A stretch of DNA of 64,000 nt from JAOPZW01 sp963764585. Its GTDB lineage: Bacteria; Actinomycetota; Thermoleophilia; Solirubrobacterales; Solirubrobacteraceae. Below the pieces are notes generated by a model, which was given only the letters and a program-made list of their open reading frames with translations, was not told where the DNA came from and ran no database searches. The stretch is from positions 186,001 through 250,000 of the forward strand of contig CAVXTB010000007.1 of the NCBI GenBank assembly GCA_963764585.1, in the 5' to 3' direction. Positions 1-8,253 of the stretch are shown piece after piece (within the stretch, counting starts at the first letter, position 1; every line of letters begins with the position of its first letter). A program made the translations under genes and the position numbers.

Positions 1-1113
1 GACTGTCGCGTGCGTCGGACAGCGGCCCATGGCGAACATCCGCCGCGGCAGCCGGCACAGGCGACGGACGTCAGCCACGAAATCTTGGTCTGTGGGGTTC
101 GCCAGCAGGCGCAACGTGTCGACGGCGCGGGCATACGCGGCGTTCAACTCGGAGTACTCGCCCTCCTCGGTCACCTGCGACATGTGGCGCTCGACGATGG
201 TTGTGGCCGAGTCGAGGGCCTGCGTGGCGAGGGCCCGCTGATCGGCCCGTCGTGCGATCGCGCCGAGCTCCATCAGCCAGTCGGCGATGCGCGGGTGCCG
301 CGCTATGGGTGTCAGAGTCATCGGGGACTCGGTGTCGGCGGTCTCCATCAGGGTTCGCGTCGTCAGCGAGAGCCCGCGTCCGTTCTCGGGCTGCTCGCGG
401 GCATAGCTGACAAGGGTGGTCAAAGCTCGCAGGACCGCGCCTTGCATCGCGGGCCACTGGTGCACGCCTGCGACGGCGAGGAACGTGAGGCAGCGGTGCG
501 CGAGCGTCACGACGGCGGAGTCAGGTGCGGGCTCCTGGAAGACGATCGCTGCGAGGTCATCGAGCCCTGTGGCGTAGTCGCCCGCTCGGCCGTGGCGTGC
601 CGCGCGCGACGCGAAGCGCTCGATCTCCTCGATCGCCCACGTGGGTCGCAGACGGTGCGTTAACCATTGCAGGAACGGAAGCAGCGAAAGGAAGATCGTG
701 CTGGCGCTGAATACGAGGAATCGTGTCCGGGATGGCGACGGCTCGAGCGCAACCCAGAGGGGGTAGAGGATGCCGGCGACCACGAGGATGAGCGCGTAGA
801 TGATCGTCACGCGGCCTAGCACGTCGCGCCGGACGCTGCGCGTGTATCGCGACAGCACTTGCACGAGCACGAACGCGGCGGCAAGGCTGAGCGCAAGGAG
901 CGTCGCCACCGCTTGGGCGACCGCCAGCGCCACCGCGCTGCTGCGATCAGCCGAGAACGAGAGCCCGGGCCAGACATAGACGGCGAGGGCGTTCAGACCA
1001 GCGATGGCGGTGCACACGGCAAGAAGTCGCGCGATGCCACCTCGGCGGACGGCGACGTTGAGCATCGGAACGGCCACCACGCCCGCGCCGGCGATCGCCA
1101 ACCAGACACTCAT
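1..1113 (-). CDS. multi-pass membrane protein, 3' end beyond window
   Basis: An uninterrupted minus-strand reading frame runs from an ATG at 1113 to the window edge (371 codons, no stop reached). The N-terminal 150 residues hold about five hydrophobic segments (near residues 4-20, 28-48, 60-86, 98-120 and 130-150). A soluble, mainly helical region follows with many Arg, Ala and Leu residues, e.g. IERFASRAARHGRAGDYATG. This is probably an integral membrane protein with a cytoplasmic helical C-terminal domain. I do not recognise the family; DUF2254 was considered and not supported. The antisense frames here are shadows. Confidence 0.7.
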   Translation of the reverse strand, partial: MSVWLAIAGAGVVAVPMLNVAVRRGGIARLLAVCTAIAGLNALAVYVWPGLSFSADRSSAVALAVAQAVATLLALSLAAAFVLVQVLSRYTRSVRRDVLGRVTIIYALILVVAGILYPLWVALEPSPSRTRFLVFSASTIFLSLLPFLQWLTHRLRPTWAIEEIERFASRAARHGRAGDYATGLDDLAAIVFQEPAPDSAVVTLAHRCLTFLAVAGVHQWPAMQGAVLRALTTLVSYAREQPENGRGLSLTTRTLMETADTESPMTLTPIARHPRIADWLMELGAIARRADQRALATQALDSATTIVERHMSQVTEEGEYSELNAAYARAVDTLRLLANPTDQDFVADVRRLCRLPRRMFAMGRCPTHATV

Positions 1114-1179
1114 CGCAGCCTGCCCACTACGACAGACGGCGGGGCTTGACGCACCCAAGGCGAATACCGCGAGATGGCG

Positions 1180-1199
1180 CGGCCGGCCGGCCGGCCGGC
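1180..1199. repeat. GGCC tandem run
   Basis: A perfect run of alternating GG and CC (CGGCCGGCCGGCC...) lies in the 252-bp gap between the start of the membrane protein gene and the 3' end of the STAND gene. It is self-complementary and could form a hairpin or be slippage-prone. Nothing else was recognised in this gap. Confidence 0.6.
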
Positions 1200-1365
1200 T
1201 TGGCGCGGGCTCCGACACCTAGCGCAATCGCCGCAGGCGGCGGTGCGGCGCGCTGGGCATCGCATAGCCACGCGCGCGGTCGTGACTCGAGCCGCTTGTC
1301 GAGATGGCGCAGCCGAGCTGCACGACCGATGGCGGGTGAGTGATGTCAACGCTCGGCCATCGCGT

Positions 1366-4300
1366 TTATGCCGCGTCCTCTTTCATGCGGACCCACGCAG
1401 CCACCGAGTCAAGAAGCGTCTCGTAGACGTCATTCTTGGTGGTCGGGCCGCGCTGGAAATCGCGAGCGTCGACCTCGGCGAGAGCATCGCGCGCGGCTAG
1501 CACGTCACCGTCCGCCATAGCGAGCGCTGCCGTGAGCAGCCAGAATCGCGCTCGATCGAACGCCGGGAAACCCGGCGAGCTTGCGATCGGTCCGACCACG
1601 CCAAGGCTTCGGCGCAGATACCGGATCGGCGCGTATCGGCGTTCGTTCGGTGCCCCGGCATGGACCGCCTTGACCGCTGCCTCGAAGGCCGAGCTCGCCC
1701 CATTAAGGATGTTGGCGATCGAGCCGCCGACCCCAAGCGGGGAGGCGGCGAGCAGTCGTGCGAACTCCTCGAGGGCCTCGTTCGCGGCATCCCAATCGCC
1801 CATCCAGCACAACGCTTCGACCAGGATTGCTTGGACCTTCAACCTGAATGTTGGAGCGAGGCGCCGCTCGTCAAGCATGCGTCGCGCGTCTGCGGCGACC
1901 GCCCGTTCGTCACCATCCAGTTCGAGATCGAGGCGATTGAGCTCGAGCATGCTCTGCACCGATAGGTCGTCTCGCCCGAGGCCTGTCCCCGTCGTGTCTG
2001 CGAGCTTGGCGGCGAGGCGAGACGCAAGACCTGGTAGGCGCGCGTCCTCGACGTCGCGGGACGCCACGCTTTGCAGCGTCACGAATAGATTCGCGATCTC
2101 ATTTACCAAGCCGCGACTCCGTGTGCCGAGCGCGTCCAGCGACGCGACGCACGCCTCGACGTGGTCGATGACCTCGTTGGGCGGGGCGCCAGTATTCGAC
2201 AGCGTGTTGGCGAGCGCCTGGCGGGTCTTGACGTCAATCACGGTGCCGCTGAGACCGAGGTCCGCCAGCATGTCGAGCTCTTGCTCCAGCAACTCGGAGG
2301 CGTCGTTGAGACGGCCGGCTTCGATCCGCACGTTCGCCAGGTTGCCCAGCAGGAGCGCAACGTGCGGCGACCTGACTCCGAGATCGCGCGCATGCAAGAT
2401 CGCGGCCTGCGCGTGTGGCACCATCGTGTCGATGCCGTCGAATTGATCGGCGTCTCTGTAAGCGGCCAGCCAATCCTGAACGGCGTAGACGGCCGACAGC
2501 ACGTACGCGGTGGGATCGGGCTCGTTGTCCGCCACCAGCGCACGCACGACATCTTGGACGACCTCGTAGGTCGAGACCGTCAGGCGCAGCCCGGTCGGCG
2601 GTCGGCCGTGGATCGGGGTCGCGTCGTGCGCCAAGTCAAGCGACGACCCGCGATCGATCGTGACAAGCGACTCGGATCGCAGCAAGCGCACGAGCTGCTC
2701 GATCGACACTGGGAAACCGTCGATCTCGACTGGTCCGCGACTCATGCGCGCCTTGTCCTCAGGCGAGAAGAGCACGCTCGCCAAGAGCAAGTCGGCTGGG
2801 ATCCGCCGGGAGCCGAGATAGGACGCGACGCCGAGCATGGCGACCGCGAGCCGCACGGGATCCAGCATGTCCTCAGCGTTGGCCTGACTCTCGAGCCGCT
2901 CCAAGCACAGCGTCAGCGCGGCGACGAGCGTCCGGTTGCGGGCGTAGCTCGCCGGCACAGACAGGTTGTCGTCGAGCGCCTTTGCGCGCAGACCGTCGAG
3001 ATAGCGCGGAATCGCCGCCGCCGACAGCCCGCAGCTCGTCAGGTATCCCGCCGCGATCTCGAGGGCCAGCGGCCAGCAATGGACTGCCTCGGCGAGCTGC
3101 GCAAGCGCGGGCTCATCCGGGCTCGTCTGCAGACGCAGAGCAAGCAGCGATCGCGCCTCGGCCAGGAGCATCGGCTTGGCCTCAACGCGCCTGTACTCAG
3201 TCCAGCCGGCGCTGTTCGTGGTGGTCACCAAAACATGACCGCGGCCGGCCGGAGGCACCCACCGGGCGATCACTCGCTCATCGAGGGCGCCATCGAAGAC
3301 GACCAGCCAGACGCCGGGATATTCCGCCAGAAGGTGATGCACCCGCGACCGCAGACGCTCGTCGGTAATCGGCGCCGCGAGAGGCCCCGCAACGGCGTCC
3401 GCCTGCAGGCCATGCTCGCCCTCGGTCGCTGCGAGGACTTCAGAGAACGAGATGCGTATGGAGTCCGCGGTCTCGGCGTCGATCCAGAAGACGAAGTCGT
3501 AGACGTCGCTGCAGGCGAACGCGTAAGACGCCGCGAGGCTTGTCTTGCCGAGCCCCGACGGACCGTGAATCGCGGCGCGGCGCACCGTCGTCGGAAGCCG
3601 TGTCGGATCGAGCCCCGCCCTGACCTCCTCGTGCATTTCGACGCGTTCGATCTCAGGAAGCCACGGGACCTTGCCGAGCGAGGTGCCCCAACGCCGCCCG
3701 ATCGCCTGGGCAAGAACCATCGGCTGCGTCATCAGCAGCGACCGGAATTCGCCGAGCGAGAGTTCGGCGGCCACAGGGTCGGCTGCGGCACCGAAAATCT
3801 GGTCGAGGAGATAGCCGGTCAGCAGCCCGGCCGCCTCGTAGCCCACGCCGTCTCGCATCTGCCCTCGATACCTCCGCAGCCGCTGTCGCAGCTGCTGGCG
3901 CAACTCCGACGGCGAGCGGCGGTCTGTCTGAACCCGCGCGCTGCGCAACCGTCGCAGCTGTTCGTCCGACAACATCGCCGCGTCGGCCTGGGCGCTGGTT
4001 CCATCGAGCACGGTCACGATCGCGGAACGAAGGTCGCGCGCAGTCCCGTCCTCGAGGATCGCGGCCAGACGCTCGGCGCCGCTCGTGAGCCGGGCGTTCG
4101 TCTGCAGTTCGTAGCTGGCGCTGTCACCGGCGCCGACCAGTCGGAGCAAGGTCGAGAACACCGCGGGAGCCGACATCGCTCGCGACGTCGCGTGGTCGTC
4201 GACCGACCTGACCTGCGCGATCTTGATGACCGCGCCGTCGCTCGTCCGGACTGCGTAGTCCACGATCTCGCCGTCCTGAGATGAATCCGGCGCAACGGGG

Positions 4301-4431
4301 GGACCTTCGACCTGTACGCGCGTGCCGACGTCGGAATCCTGCTCGAGCAGGTCGAGCATCTCGTCGAGCGTGCGCAGGTACTGGTACCGAAAGCCCCGGG
4401 CTGCCGCCCGGCCGCCGCCCCCCGGGACCAT
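1366..4431 (-). CDS. STAND NTPase with Cap4/PD-(D/E)XK-like N-terminus and helical repeats (candidate defence protein)
   Basis: The 1021-residue protein starts with GGGRAAARGFRYQYLRTL, followed by IVDYAV and IKIAQVRS (residues 56-76). That order resembles the Cap4-type nuclease domain fused to many antiphage NTPases, although the usual QxK lysine is arginine here. The NTPase core follows: Walker A GPSGLGKT (290-297), Walker B VWLVVFDG (374-381), a sensor-like VLVTTTNSAGW (399-409) and an NB-ARC-like CWPLALEIAAGYL (452-464). The C-terminal half is helical and TPR-like. Known relatives (AVAST/Avs and NB-ARC defence proteins) sense phage products through such repeats; this role is inferred. ATG start with AAGGA 8 nt upstream. 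It stands alone next to a tRNA-like att remnant. Confidence 0.75.
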   Translation of the reverse strand: MVPGGGGRAAARGFRYQYLRTLDEMLDLLEQDSDVGTRVQVEGPPVAPDSSQDGEIVDYAVRTSDGAVIKIAQVRSVDDHATSRAMSAPAVFSTLLRLVGAGDSASYELQTNARLTSGAERLAAILEDGTARDLRSAIVTVLDGTSAQADAAMLSDEQLRRLRSARVQTDRRSPSELRQQLRQRLRRYRGQMRDGVGYEAAGLLTGYLLDQIFGAAADPVAAELSLGEFRSLLMTQPMVLAQAIGRRWGTSLGKVPWLPEIERVEMHEEVRAGLDPTRLPTTVRRAAIHGPSGLGKTSLAASYAFACSDVYDFVFWIDAETADSIRISFSEVLAATEGEHGLQADAVAGPLAAPITDERLRSRVHHLLAEYPGVWLVVFDGALDERVIARWVPPAGRGHVLVTTTNSAGWTEYRRVEAKPMLLAEARSLLALRLQTSPDEPALAQLAEAVHCWPLALEIAAGYLTSCGLSAAAIPRYLDGLRAKALDDNLSVPASYARNRTLVAALTLCLERLESQANAEDMLDPVRLAVAMLGVASYLGSRRIPADLLLASVLFSPEDKARMSRGPVEIDGFPVSIEQLVRLLRSESLVTIDRGSSLDLAHDATPIHGRPPTGLRLTVSTYEVVQDVVRALVADNEPDPTAYVLSAVYAVQDWLAAYRDADQFDGIDTMVPHAQAAILHARDLGVRSPHVALLLGNLANVRIEAGRLNDASELLEQELDMLADLGLSGTVIDVKTRQALANTLSNTGAPPNEVIDHVEACVASLDALGTRSRGLVNEIANLFVTLQSVASRDVEDARLPGLASRLAAKLADTTGTGLGRDDLSVQSMLELNRLDLELDGDERAVAADARRMLDERRLAPTFRLKVQAILVEALCWMGDWDAANEALEEFARLLAASPLGVGGSIANILNGASSAFEAAVKAVHAGAPNERRYAPIRYLRRSLGVVGPIASSPGFPAFDRARFWLLTAALAMADGDVLAARDALAEVDARDFQRGPTTKNDVYETLLDSVAAWVRMKEDAA

Positions 4432-5246
<815 letters not shown>

Positions 5247-6037
5247 GTGTCGGCCCGCCCAGCGCCGATCCTCCGCTGTTCCGGGCCGCTCGTCGCGCTG
5301 CGCTCGCTGGCGGCACTCTTCAGCGTCTCTGCCAGTCGCCTCGCAGCCGCGCTGCCGGGCGCCGCGGAGACCGCGCTGGCCGACACGCACGCTCCGTACC
5401 CGGCACGCCTGATCGTGCCGGCGCTCGCGGCGGACCTCGGCAGAAAGGCGGATACACCCAGCCGCATCCACTACTTCCACGGCACCCGGACGTTCGATCC
5501 GCGACAGTTCTCTCAACAGGGGCTCCTCCCGCTCACCGCGGTACTGGACGATCTGTGGGACCGTCTTCGGCGGCTCGCGCCCGAGATCGGGCCCGCGCGG
5601 TTCGCCGAGCTGCACCGGGCTATCGAGACTGGGAAGGTCGACGCCCTCAACTACAAGGCCCGGGTCGACATCGGCGCCAAGGACGACGGCCCGCACGGGG
5701 TCCTAGTGCGCGGACTGCTGCTCGACCCCGAGACCTACCACTCGTCGCCGTTTCTCCGGATCCCCGAGACCGTCGAGAACATCATCTTCGCCGCGCGCAA
5801 CGAGCTGCAGATCGACCTCGAGCCCGATACGAGCGGGCAACGACATCATGCATCGTCGAGTTCGCTGCTCCGCCCGACGACATCGACCAGGCGCTCGCGG
5901 CGGCCTGCTGGTACGTCAAGGCTGCGATCCGCGGCGACGCCGTCGGCCCTGACGCGCACTGGAACTTCAGCGGCGACGGCACCGCCGTGCCGCCGCACGA
6001 CATCGTCTTCGTCGACATCCTCGAGCCGGCTCACTAG
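5247..6037 (+). pseudogene. unknown island protein, frameshifted
   Basis: A coding-like frame runs from about 5247 (GTG; the true start may be nearer 5400) with the segments RIHYFHGTRTFDPRQFS and ETVENIIFAARNELQIDLE. Near 5835 the sense moves to another frame, which continues as RATTSCIVEFAAPPDDIDQA and ends VFVDILEPAH at 6037. About 230 residues in all. The HGTR motif faintly recalls ADP-ribosyltransferase-fold toxins, but I cannot assign a family. It lies just downstream of the tRNA-Arg-like remnant and upstream of the winged-helix gene. It may be inactive or carry an assembly indel. Confidence 0.5.
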
Positions 6038-6134
6038 CTACGAAGATCCGACGAGCACGTGCCCGTCTTGGCGTGTACAGCGACTCACCCGTGGCAAGGT
6101 GCAAAGCTTCCTTCGGAACCGGAGAACCGACTAG

Positions 6135-6959
6135 ATGTGGGACGAGGATGACAATCGCGGTCGCATGCGCCTGTTGGAGGCAGCAGGGATGGCGGATGCA
6201 TCGGAGATGGTGCTGGATGTCGCCGAACTCGCCCGAGAGTTCGACGTGCCGGAGGAGACGATCCGGATGGACCTGGAGCAGCTCGAGGCGCTCGGGCTGG
6301 TGTTGACGGGGCTTGACGACGGGCTTGCGCCGAGGCTGCTCTCCGCGGGCCGCCAGTTCTTGGCCCGTCGCGGCGATGTTGAGCAGGACGTCGTCAGCTT
6401 CTTGCCGCGGGTGATCGATGATCTCAATGCCCGCGAGGCGCTGCTTGCGGCCGGCACGATCATTGTCGACGAGTTCCGCGCCGCGCTGGTAGACGGCGAT
6501 CCTGTCGACCACGCACGGGCGTTGATTCCGCCCGCATTCACGACCGCAGTTGACGAGCGGCTCGCCGTCGACCTCTTCGCCGCCACCATCGCTCTGATGG
6601 CTCGACTCTCAGATGGAGCCCCAGCTGCGTGCGTCGCCGAGGAGATCATGGCGGTCGGGCTGATCGAGGAGGCACGAGGCTGGCTTGAGCTGCGGCGGGA
6701 GACCGGGGAGCTCGACGACGACGCGGCGCGAGCGGCGAGCGAAGAGCTGGGCGGGCTGTTTGAGCTTTTTGAGGACGACGACGTCCTCAACATGTTCGAC
6801 ATGGTCGAGCCGGCAGACGCGGCGCTCGCAGGTCACGACCCGTTGAATCAGCAACTGGGCGTCGCCGACCAGCGGGTGGAGTCGTGGTTCGATGCATTCG
6901 CCTGGGCATCACCGACGGGGTACCTCAGAGACCGGTCACCGGCTCCCTCAGAGGACTGA
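6135..6959 (+). CDS. winged-helix-like protein, acidic (copy 1)
   Basis: A 274-residue acidic protein. The N-terminus (roughly 5-60) reads as a winged-helix/DeoR-like fold, with VAELAREFDVPEETIRMDL as the probable HTH. The rest is helical and Asp/Glu-rich (FELFEDDDVLNMFDM near 230-245) and ends in SWFDAFAWASPTGYLRD. A second, frameshifted copy at 58052-58868 is about 75% identical by eye. Both copies lie beside tRNA-derived repeats, so this is probably island cargo or an island regulator. Function unknown. ATG with GGAGAA upstream. Confidence 0.7.
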   Translation: MWDEDDNRGRMRLLEAAGMADASEMVLDVAELAREFDVPEETIRMDLEQLEALGLVLTGLDDGLAPRLLSAGRQFLARRGDVEQDVVSFLPRVIDDLNAREALLAAGTIIVDEFRAALVDGDPVDHARALIPPAFTTAVDERLAVDLFAATIALMARLSDGAPAACVAEEIMAVGLIEEARGWLELRRETGELDDDAARAASEELGGLFELFEDDDVLNMFDMVEPADAALAGHDPLNQQLGVADQRVESWFDAFAWASPTGYLRDRSPAPSED

Positions 6960-7010
6960 CCATGCGGCGTTGAGCATCGCTCGAGCCCGGCTCACCTGAC
7001 GGCAATCGAA

Positions 7011-7054
7011 TGGTGGCGAGTCGGCACTCGAACCGGGGACACCACGATTTTCAG
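7011..7054 (-). repeat. tRNA-Phe 3' fragment incl. CCA (putative att remnant)
   Basis: Read on the minus strand, this is the 3' part of a tRNA-Phe: anticodon region CTGAAAATCGTGGTG, a T arm containing GGTTCGAGT, and a 3' end CTCGCCACCA with CCA encoded. It matches the longer fragments at 30863, 42321 and 57664 with a few differences in the T stem. No 5' tRNA half is adjacent. CCCTGCAAAG, the reverse complement of the arm motif, follows at 7087-7096. No gene was seen in 6960-7287. Confidence 0.65.
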
Positions 7055-7287
7055 ACGAGCCCGATTGAACCCAGGCGCGCGGAAAGCCCTGCAAAGAGGC
7101 AGGTCTGACCGTGACCCCTCGATTCGTCAAATCTCGCTAATTCCGTCCTTCCCTCGCCCGTTTCGGCCACGAGGACAGCGCCGTGGCCCGGGCTGCGACC
7201 GCCACCCGATCCGGGCCGCGACGCGATCGTTGCGAGTGGCTCTCGGAGAGGCACCCGTGCAGCCGCTGCACGCGTCATGCTTAGCCA

Positions 7288-8253
7288 ATGGCCCGCGCCG
7301 ATCTACTCGTCCACCTCGTTCGCGCCGCCAAGGAGCGCGATGACGACAGCGTGCGCCGCACGGTCGAGTCGATGGTCGCCGAGGAGCGCGTCAAGCAGCA
7401 CCATCTGCTCGCCGAGCGTCTTGAGGAGGCGCTGCACGCCGCGCCGGCGCTCCACGTGGCAGGCGAACCGTCGGCCGCTACGCCGGCCGGCTTCTCCGTG
7501 CTGGTTCCCCGTCGCACGCTTGGCGAGCTGGTCTTGCCCGACGTCGTCCGGCAGGCCATCGGTGAATTGGTCGAGGAGCAGCAGCGCACCGAGGTACTCC
7601 GCGCGCACGGCCTCGAGCCACGACATCGCCTACTACTGCTCGGACCTCCGGGCAACGGCAAGACCTCGCTAGCCGAGGCCGTCGCAGAAGCGCTGCTGCT
7701 TCCCATGGTTGTGCTGCGCTACGAGGAGGTAATCGGCAGCTTCCTGGGCGAGACGGCATCCCGTCTAGCCGCCGTGTTCGAGTTCGCCCGTACCCGGCGC
7801 TGCGTCCTGTTCTTCGACGAGTTCGACGCGCTGGCCAAGGAGCGTGGCGATCTGCACGAGACTGGCGAGATCAAGCGCGTCGTCAGTTCGCTGCTGCTCC
7901 AGGTCGACGCGCTGCCGAGCCACGCCGTCTTCATCGCGGCGTCCAACCACCCTGAGTTGCTTGACCGCGCCGTCCATCGGCGGTTTCAGATTCGGCTGGA
8001 GCTCCCGCTTCCGAGCCCGGTTGCCCGCATCGCCTGGTTCGAGCGCCTGCTGACCGATCTCGGCGAGCCGGCAGGCATGTCGGCCGAGACGCTTTCCAAG
8101 AGATCGGCCGGCGCCAGCTTCTCGCAGCTCCAAGACCTCACCGATGACATCCGCCGCCGGCAGGTCCTTGCGCCCGGCACTCCGCTGAAGCGCCTGCTGC
8201 CCGAGCGCCTCGCACGGTGGCGCGACGTCTGCGCGCTGGAGGCGCATGCCTGA
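7288..8253 (+). CDS. ietA: AAA+ ATPase, IetA-like
   Basis: A 321-residue AAA+ protein with a helical N-terminal region (1-75), then Walker A GPPGNGKT (about 118-125), Walker B CVLFFDEFD (about 172-180), sensor-1 AASN and arginine-finger-like RAVHRRFQ. The C-terminal lid ends in LKRLLPERLARWRD. The next gene, a subtilase, starts inside its last codons (8-nt overlap). An AAA ATPase coupled to a subtilisin-like protease is the layout of IetAS, first described for plasmid maintenance and later as an antiphage system (established knowledge). ClpX/FtsH-like roles do not fit the partner gene. No strong SD precedes the ATG. Confidence 0.8.
   Translation: MARADLLVHLVRAAKERDDDSVRRTVESMVAEERVKQHHLLAERLEEALHAAPALHVAGEPSAATPAGFSVLVPRRTLGELVLPDVVRQAIGELVEEQQRTEVLRAHGLEPRHRLLLLGPPGNGKTSLAEAVAEALLLPMVVLRYEEVIGSFLGETASRLAAVFEFARTRRCVLFFDEFDALAKERGDLHETGEIKRVVSSLLLQVDALPSHAVFIAASNHPELLDRAVHRRFQIRLELPLPSPVARIAWFERLLTDLGEPAGMSAETLSKRSAGASFSQLQDLTDDIRRRQVLAPGTPLKRLLPERLARWRDVCALEAHA

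Noticed and set aside
2161..4284. Long plus-strand frame of 707 codons
   Set aside because: Antisense to the STAND gene. Composition is GC-skewed with Arg/Gly/His bias and no motifs, while the minus strand has clear NTPase motifs.
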